NCBI GenBank assembly: GCA_965661115.1
Contig: CBFICO010000088.1
Coordinates: 1-10,149, forward strand
From: UBA6770 sp965661115
GTDB taxonomy: Bacteria; Bacteroidota; Bacteroidia; Flavobacteriales_G; Salibacteraceae
Reading direction: 5' to 3'
Length of the DNA: 10,149 nt
Shown here piece after piece: positions 6,161-10,149 of this stretch (the first letter of the stretch is position 1; every line of letters begins with the position of its first letter). The notes beneath the pieces are model-generated. The model ran no database searches. It saw only the letters and a list, made by a program, of their open reading frames with translations, and had not been told where the DNA came from. The translations under genes and the position numbers were made by a program.

Positions 6161-6607
6161 GTGACTGAAATAGTTGAAATAATAAGCCTGATGCTCTTTA
6201 CTTCGGTAAAGTTTCTTTTTGCGCCTTCAACTACCTATGCGCTAGGTTATTCATTTTGGGAAACCATCTTTATTTCAATTACCGGAGGTTGGTTCGGTGT
6301 TTTTGTGTTCTACTACTCAGGAAGGGTTGTGTTTGATTGGTGGGCAAAAATTTCTAAACCAAGTAAGTGGGTCTTTTCTAAGAGAAACCGATTTATAGTT
6401 TGGTTTAAAAACGATTTTGGCTTGGCAGGCATTACCCTGATCTTAGGATTGGGTTCCATTCCAATTGTTTGTTTATTGGCGGCTAAATACTTTAGAACCA
6501 ACCATAAAACAATTTACTTACTGTTAGTTTCTACTGTTATTTGGTCTTTTATTTTAACTGGCTTTTCCGTTTGGTTGATTCCAATTCTGAAAGGAAGTTT
6601 AGGTTGA
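6161..6607 (+). CDS. Hypothetical integral membrane protein, about four transmembrane helices
   Basis: A 148-residue protein with hydrophobic segments near residues 6-25, 34-58, 86-108 and 116-140, and a basic loop between the second and third (KISKPSKW...SKRNRF, about 64-78). I do not recognise a named family; the layout recalls small uncharacterised Bacteroidota inner-membrane proteins. No catalytic motif is visible; repeated aromatic residues (WETIF, FYYSGR, DWW) sit at helix ends. The start is either GTG at 6161 or ATG at 6191 (residue 11). GTG keeps the whole first helix, whereas ATG gives a more usual leader after the -7 box; I kept GTG with low certainty. The gene diverges from the TRL-like cluster and converges on the DUF2807 gene. 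Confidence 0.7.
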   Translation: MTEIVEIISLMLFTSVKFLFAPSTTYALGYSFWETIFISITGGWFGVFVFYYSGRVVFDWWAKISKPSKWVFSKRNRFIVWFKNDFGLAGITLILGLGSIPIVCLLAAKYFRTNHKTIYLLLVSTVIWSFILTGFSVWLIPILKGSLG

Positions 6608-6620
6608 TTAAATACGACAA

Positions 6621-6663
6621 TTCTCGATACAATTCTTCTTCGTCGAAACACTCAGGATGACAT
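6621..6663 (+). repeat. Dispersed intergenic repeat, copy A
   Basis: This stretch begins TTCTCGATAC and ends CACTCAGGATGACA. Its reverse complement aligns with 9164-9209 (copy B): both have TGTCAT..., GAGTGTTT, ...GAAGAA... and GTATCGAGAA in the same order, with a three-base length difference inside. It lies in the gap between convergent genes. Two copies in one 10-kb window suggest a genome-wide repeat family. Confidence 0.6.
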
Positions 6664-6686
6664 TGCTGGTAATTTGGTAATACTCT

Positions 6687-6706
6687 AATTGATAATTGAT
6701 AATTGA
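6687..6706 (+). repeat. Short tandem repeat, heptamer AATTGAT
   Basis: Two full copies and a six-base third copy of AATTGAT sit directly downstream of the DUF2807 stop codon. The tract is too short and AT-rich to interpret further; such tracts are common in AT-rich intergenic DNA and can vary in copy number. Confidence 0.6.
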
Positions 6707-6710
6707 CCTA

Positions 6711-7382
6711 TTACCTCGTAAAAACCGTTCCAGATACTTGATTGCTTATTTCGATAGTGGCTCCACCTTTACACTCAATGTCTTCACTGCCAACGTTAGT
6801 ACCCTTAATGCTTTTACTCGCATTAATATCAACGTTTCCAGAACCTTTAGATTCAATAGTAATATTTTCTGTGTCTATATCTAATGCGTGAATATTTCCT
6901 GAACCAAAAGAAAATAGATTCATGGTTTTAGCTCTGCCAATTAAAGTGCAGTTACCTGAACCACTGTTACTTACTTTTAAATCAGTGCAAGTAATTAGTA
7001 ATTGTGCATCACCAGAACCTCGACTACTAAACTCAAATGATTCGGCAGTAAAACTCTCGGTGCTTACATCCCCAGAGCCAAATACACTTATATACTCTAT
7101 GGATTTAAATCTAACTTCTATGCTTATTGTTTGATAATTTTTAAAGCCTTTTTCGGCTTTTATGGTAAGAACGCCTTTTTCTACTGGTGTCAGAATACGT
7201 TTGCTAATTTCTTCGTCTGTTTTTAAGGTTACTTCATTTTTATCAGATGGGATAAACTTAACGTCGAACGCACCTTTTATTTTGGTTTTAGTAAAGTCAT
7301 TTACACCTCTCACGTCCCATTTATTTTGGGCAATTCCTTATTGAAATACAAGTAAACTCAACAGTAGAAAGAAAAATCTCAT
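6711..7382 (-). pseudogene. DUF2807 (head-GIN, putative autotransporter adhesin) protein with nonsense codon in the signal peptide
   Basis: From the ATG at 7382 the frame reads a signal peptide MRFFFLLLSLLVFQ, then TAA (7340-7338), then continues in the same frame as GIAQNKWDVRGVNDFTK, exactly where a Bacteroidota signal peptide would end (IAQ). The rest is an intact DUF2807 domain: FTKTKIKGAFDVKFIP, then repeated beta turns with the GSG hallmark (FGSGDVST, SRGSGDAQL, NSGSGNCTL, FGSGNIHAL, SKGSGNVDI), as expected for a right-handed beta-helix-like secreted protein. One change, such as CAA to TAA, explains the stop; a sequencing error is also possible. The longest uninterrupted frame starts with GTG at 7313 (200 residues) and would lack an export signal. 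So as sequenced the gene is probably inactive or mislocalised. The domain call is firm; the pseudogene status is an inference. Confidence 0.8.
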
Positions 7383-7420
7383 TATAAACTATTTAGGGTT
7401 AGCACTTATTTTTTAATGCG

Positions 7421-7451
7421 TTTAGCAATAATAAAACCAAAGCTACTTTTG
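7421..7451 (+). promoter_or_regulatory. Candidate promoter of the ABC ATPase-ung unit
   Basis: TTTA (7421-7424), 19 bases, then an exact TAnnTTTG as TACTTTTG (7444-7451). The start of transcription would fall around 7456-7460, at the preferred ATG (7458), implying a leaderless or near-leaderless message. If translation really begins at 7416, this match is coincidental. Confidence 0.4.
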
Positions 7452-7457
7452 AAGGGT

Positions 7458-8468
7458 ATGAAAGCTAGAAACAAACCATTTCTTCGATTAAAGCGCGTTG
7501 CAAAGTTTTTTGGTGATGATAAAACGGTAAAAGCACTGAAACCACTCTCCCTTAGCGTAAATAAGGGAGAGCATTTGTTTGTTATTGGTGAAACGGGTAG
7601 TGGTAAAAGCACCTTACTAAAGTGCTTGGCAGGTAAATGCGACTTGGAAGAGGGGACAATCCTACTGAATGGAGAAGAGGTTTTGGGTCCTCAACAAAAT
7701 TTGATACCTGGTCATGACGATATTCAATTGGTGGAACAAGAATTTGGATTAAAGAAGTTCAATTCGGTTTACCAAAACTTAGAGATGACACTCAATCCGC
7801 ATTTACTCAAAAAAGAAAAGTCAGCTCGTATTAAAGAAATGTTGAATCTCTTTGGTTTACAGCAATTAAAAAACAAATTGCCAACTGAGTTATCCGGCGG
7901 ACAGCAACAGCGATTGGCATTAGCAGTGGCTTTAATTGAGTTGCCTAAATTGTTATTGTTAGACGAGCCATTTGCTCACTTCGATCCCCAATTAAAGAGT
8001 AAGATATTTGAATATTTGAGTATTAAAATTCAAACTGAGCAAATTACTGTAGTCACTGTCACGCACGATTATCGAGAAACCTTGAAACATGCAGACAAGG
8101 TGTTGATCTTAGAAAAAGGTAAAAAAGTGCAATTTGCCTCTGTTCACGATTGTTATTACAAACCGAAAAACCTCTATTGTGCTGGTTTATTGAGTGAATT
8201 CAACGCTTATAAATTTCAAGGAAAACAATTTTTGCTGCGCCCAGAAGAATTGCAGACTGATTCAAAAGGAAAAATTGGAGTACAAGTAACCGATGTTGCT
8301 TTTTCTGGCCATTTTACCGAATTACTGGTTTCAAATACTGAAAATGAGCATTTGCTCATGTATGTTCCAAATGGTATGAAATATCAAATCGGAGACTCAT
8401 TGAAAGTTTCAGTTGAAAATTTAAGCAGAGTTATTAATGAAAAAGGAATCATTGAATATTTGGACTAA
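7458..8468 (+). CDS. ABC transporter ATP-binding protein with C-terminal TOBE-like domain
   Basis: A 336-residue ATPase subunit that would energise a membrane transporter from the cytoplasmic side. Motifs, numbered from the ATG at 7458: Walker A GETGSGKST (44-52), Q-loop Gln94, signature LSGGQQQR (145-152), Walker B LLLLDEP (165-171) with catalytic Glu170, D-loop HFD (174-176, where ALD or NLD is usual) and H-loop His203. Residues about 255-336 (LLRPEEL, VAFSGHFTELLV) look like the TOBE-type domain of PotA/MalK-like importers. An in-frame ATG at 7416 would add 14 basic residues outside the conserved domain; 7458 fits the usual N terminus. No permease or binding protein is adjacent, so the substrate is unknown and the partner must be elsewhere. 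The 3' end overlaps ung by 32 bp. Confidence 0.88.
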   Translation: MKARNKPFLRLKRVAKFFGDDKTVKALKPLSLSVNKGEHLFVIGETGSGKSTLLKCLAGKCDLEEGTILLNGEEVLGPQQNLIPGHDDIQLVEQEFGLKKFNSVYQNLEMTLNPHLLKKEKSARIKEMLNLFGLQQLKNKLPTELSGGQQQRLALAVALIELPKLLLLDEPFAHFDPQLKSKIFEYLSIKIQTEQITVVTVTHDYRETLKHADKVLILEKGKKVQFASVHDCYYKPKNLYCAGLLSEFNAYKFQGKQFLLRPEELQTDSKGKIGVQVTDVAFSGHFTELLVSNTENEHLLMYVPNGMKYQIGDSLKVSVENLSRVINEKGIIEYLD

Positions 8469-9120
8469 TCTGCCACAAGATTGGAAAAGTCTACTTTCAG
8501 TCGAATTACAGAAGCCCTATGTTCAGGAATTAAATGTAAGACTGGCAGATGAGCTGAAGAACCAAACAGTTTACCCTCCGATAAACCAAGTTTTTTCTGC
8601 TTTTGAAAGTTGTTCGGTTGAGACTTGTAAAGTGGTACTCATAGGTCAAGACCCCTATCATGGAAAAGGGCAGGCCAATGGTTTGTGTTTTTCAGTTCAA
8701 AAAGATCAAAAGTTACCTCCATCTTTAAAAAATATTCTAACCGAATTGGAAAAGGATGTAGGTGTTCTTCTGCCTCATGGAGATTTATCTTGTTGGGCCA
8801 AGCAAGGTGTACTTATGTTAAACCGTGTACTTACAGTTAGGGAAGGGGATGCTAATTCCCATAAAAAATTAGGATGGCCAAAATTCACTAAAGCGGTAGT
8901 AGCGGAGCTGAGTAACGCTAAAGAAGGATTAATCTTTTTGCTTTGGGGTGGAGAAGCTCAAAAACTTATTAAGCTTATAGATACAGAAAAGCACGCAGTA
9001 CTTTCAACAGGACATCCTTCACCTCTGAGTGCCAATAGAGGTTATTGGTTTGGTAACAAATCCTTTAGTAAGTGCAATGCCGAATTAATAAAACTTCAAA
9101 AAGAACCCATTAATTGGTAG
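8437..9120 (+). CDS. ung: Uracil-DNA glycosylase, family 1
   Basis: A 227-residue base-excision-repair enzyme that removes uracil from DNA. Diagnostic motifs: water-activating GQDPYHGKGQANGL (70-83, catalytic Asp72, Tyr74), uracil-stacking Phe85, uracil-reading Asn129 in LNRVLTV, and the DNA-intercalating loop GHPSPLSANRG (192-202, His193). The length is normal for family 1. In the uracil-binding segment the residue after Asn is Arg where many homologues have Thr; this need not affect function. The ATG at 8437 lies inside the ABC gene, in another frame, 32 bp before its stop, and no later ATG precedes the conserved domain, so co-transcription with the ABC ATPase is likely. The pairing has no obvious functional logic. 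Confidence 0.96.
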   Translation: MKKESLNIWTNLPQDWKSLLSVELQKPYVQELNVRLADELKNQTVYPPINQVFSAFESCSVETCKVVLIGQDPYHGKGQANGLCFSVQKDQKLPPSLKNILTELEKDVGVLLPHGDLSCWAKQGVLMLNRVLTVREGDANSHKKLGWPKFTKAVVAELSNAKEGLIFLLWGGEAQKLIKLIDTEKHAVLSTGHPSPLSANRGYWFGNKSFSKCNAELIKLQKEPINW

Positions 9121-9163
9121 AAAAGGGTAGTGCTGTTTGATAAGGTGATTTGAAAACGTAGTC

Positions 9164-9253
9164 TGTCATTTCGAGTGTTTTGTGAAGAATGAGCAAAATG
9201 TATCGAGAAATAGAAACCGTTTCTATCATTCTCGATAATAATTTCTTCGAAAT
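9164..9253 (-). repeat. Dispersed palindromic intergenic repeat, copy B, with long hairpin
   Basis: Bases 9164-9209 are the reverse-orientation relative of 6621-6663. The last nine bases of that part form the 5' arm of a hairpin: TATCGAGAAATAGAAA (9201-9216), loop CCG, then TTTCTAT (9220-9226), a two-base bulge and TTCTCGATA (9229-9237), making 16 base pairs. Outer ATTTCGA (9168-9174) and TCGAAAT (9247-9253) are also complementary, so the whole element is an imperfect palindrome of about 86 bp. It has no coding capacity and resembles a REP- or MITE-like unit. Confidence 0.65.
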
Positions 9254-9293
9254 ATACCCGAATTGGCTGTTTCTACATTTTCTAACTGTGAAA

Positions 9294-9322
9294 CAAAAAA
9301 AAGCGGCAAATGCCGCTTTTTA
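9294..9322. terminator. Strong intrinsic terminator between convergent genes
   Basis: Hairpin GCGGC (9303-9307), loop AAAT, GCCGC (9312-9316), flanked by an A-run (9294-9302) and a T-rich run (9317-9322), so it serves both strands. It lies against the stop codon of the minus-strand T9SS gene (9324-9326) and 170 bp past ung. Confidence 0.9.
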
Positions 9323-9323
9323 T

Positions 9324-10149
9324 TTATTGAATAATTAATTGTTTTTTCAGTACTTCTTGATTAGTAGTTATCTCTAAAACATACGTTCCTGGTGATAATT
9401 CTTCAATTTGTAATATGTGCGAATTCGTTTTTTCGGTTATTACTTTAGAAATAACTAACTGCCCGTTTGCGTTATATAGGTTAATCCTTGAAACCTTACT
9501 TGATGTCCAATTGATACTAACCACTGAATTTGCAGGATTAGGATAGATGGAAAACTTAGCTGCAAAATTTTCATCAATACTTGCGCATACAGCCTCATAA
9601 TTTACGGTTTTACTTTTGGTGTTGCTACAACCGGCTTGGGTATTAGGGTCGATTACCGTCACCGAAATTGCACCATTCTGCTTTATGGTAGCTTTTTGTG
9701 TAGTAGCACCGTTAATCCAGCTGTAATTCATTCCAGATAGGGTAACCTCTAGTTCTGGAGCTTCGTCTTGTCCACAACCGATAGAATCTCCAATAATATC
9801 AAACTTAGGAAAGTCCTCAATTGCAATGTTATTGCTTACAGTGTCTTTACAATTGTTGTTATCCGTAATAGTGTATTGAATAGTATGTGTTCCCAATCCA
9901 GCAGAATCTGCATTAAAATTAGAACCCGATACAAATGGACCAAAATATGTTCCCCCGCTAGGAGTTCCTTCCGTTAATGTTTTTGCACCTGCATTAATAC
10001 ACCAATAACCCAATACTGAAAGTTGGGCATTAGGTTTGGCATTTACAGTCAAACTGCCATTGGCAGAATCTGCACAACCATTCATATCTTGATAACGATA
10101 CGTGAAGTTTTGTGTGCCTACTGATGATCGTAAAGGATTAAAGATATTA
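9324..10149 (-). CDS. Secreted/surface protein with T9SS type A C-terminal sorting domain (N-terminal part outside window)
   Basis: The frame stays open to the right edge, so only the last ~274 residues are seen. The C terminus is a canonical type A sorting domain: FSIYPNPANSVVSINW, then RINLYNANGQLV, LSPGTYVLEI and the final KKQLIIQ, which directs export by the type IX system and attachment or release at the cell surface. Ahead of it are SprB/PKD-like repeat segments: NFTYRYQDMNGCADSANGSL, GGTYFGPFVSG followed by AGLGTHTIQYTITDNNNC, and a third segment with paired cysteines (SIGCGQDE, AGCSNTKS). Such repeats typify very long adhesins or gliding-associated proteins. An ATG at 10085 is internal, not the start. 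The function of the missing N-terminal region is unknown. Confidence 0.92.
   Translation of the reverse strand, partial: NIFNPLRSSVGTQNFTYRYQDMNGCADSANGSLTVNAKPNAQLSVLGYWCINAGAKTLTEGTPSGGTYFGPFVSGSNFNADSAGLGTHTIQYTITDNNNCKDTVSNNIAIEDFPKFDIIGDSIGCGQDEAPELEVTLSGMNYSWINGATTQKATIKQNGAISVTVIDPNTQAGCSNTKSKTVNYEAVCASIDENFAAKFSIYPNPANSVVSINWTSSKVSRINLYNANGQLVISKVITEKTNSHILQIEELSPGTYVLEITTNQEVLKKQLIIQ

Larger units (their letters stand above)
9121..9323. other. 203-bp intergenic region between ung and the T9SS-sorted gene
   Basis: No gene is visible on either strand. It holds repeat copy B (9164-9209), an extended palindrome (9168-9253) and, at its right end, a rho-independent terminator (9294-9322). 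Confidence 0.7.

Noticed and set aside
6696..7344. Several 60-70 codon plus-strand frames
   Set aside because: All are antisense to the DUF2807 gene and arise from its repetitive GSG-coding sequence.
7416..7457. ATG at 7416 as the start of the ABC ATPase
   Set aside because: The added 14 residues are basic and outside the conserved N terminus, and the exact -7 box at 7444-7451 lies downstream of this ATG.
1..10149. CRISPR array, tRNA/rRNA, phage or IS element, defence or toxin-antitoxin system
   Set aside because: No regularly spaced repeats, RNA-gene signatures, transposase, integrase or recognisable defence genes were found on either strand.

Overview
The window looks like a chromosomal segment of a Bacteroidota bacterium, probably a Flavobacteriia-like lineage. 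The evidence is low GC, a protein ending in a type IX secretion (T9SS) type A sorting domain with SprB/PKD-like repeats, a DUF2807 head-GIN protein, TRL-like lipoproteins, absence of clear Shine-Dalgarno sites, and several matches to the Bacteroidota -7 box TAnnTTTG. There is no phage, IS, CRISPR array, rRNA or tRNA. Most genes are ordinary housekeeping or metabolic genes separated by AT-rich gaps.

Layout. At 1-437 (+) lies the C-terminal end of a TCR/Tet-type MFS transporter. It converges, across a long hairpin, on a minus-strand three-gene operon (2981 down to 476): NAD(P)-dependent aldehyde dehydrogenase, cupin_5/DUF985 protein and PNPOx-like flavin protein. Both junctions in that operon overlap as TAATG. 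At 3205-3938 (+) is a decayed sensor histidine kinase: a signal peptide plus helical sensor-like part, joined out of frame to the last part of a HATPase domain. A 40-residue basic ORF (4088-3966, minus) follows, with a good promoter match of its own. At 5145-4165 (minus) is a PqqB-like metallo-beta-lactamase-fold lipoprotein.

At 6046-5204 (minus) are three tandem, diverged TRL-like lipoproteins ending in a strong bidirectional terminator. At 6161-6607 (+) is an uncharacterised four-helix membrane protein. At 7382-6711 (minus) is a DUF2807 adhesin-like gene whose signal peptide is broken by an in-frame TAA. At 7458-9120 (+) an ABC ATPase with a TOBE-like tail overlaps ung (uracil-DNA glycosylase) by 32 bp. 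A 200-bp gap carries a dispersed palindromic repeat and a terminator, and the window closes on the C-terminal part of a T9SS-sorted surface or secreted protein (minus, open at the right edge).

I do not see a complete new multi-gene system. The most informative items are two genes caught in decay (the histidine kinase and the DUF2807 gene), the tandem TRL-like lipoprotein triplet, a dispersed repeat present in two orientations, a promoter-driven microprotein candidate, and two genes whose -7 boxes lie so close to their start codons that leaderless transcripts are plausible.
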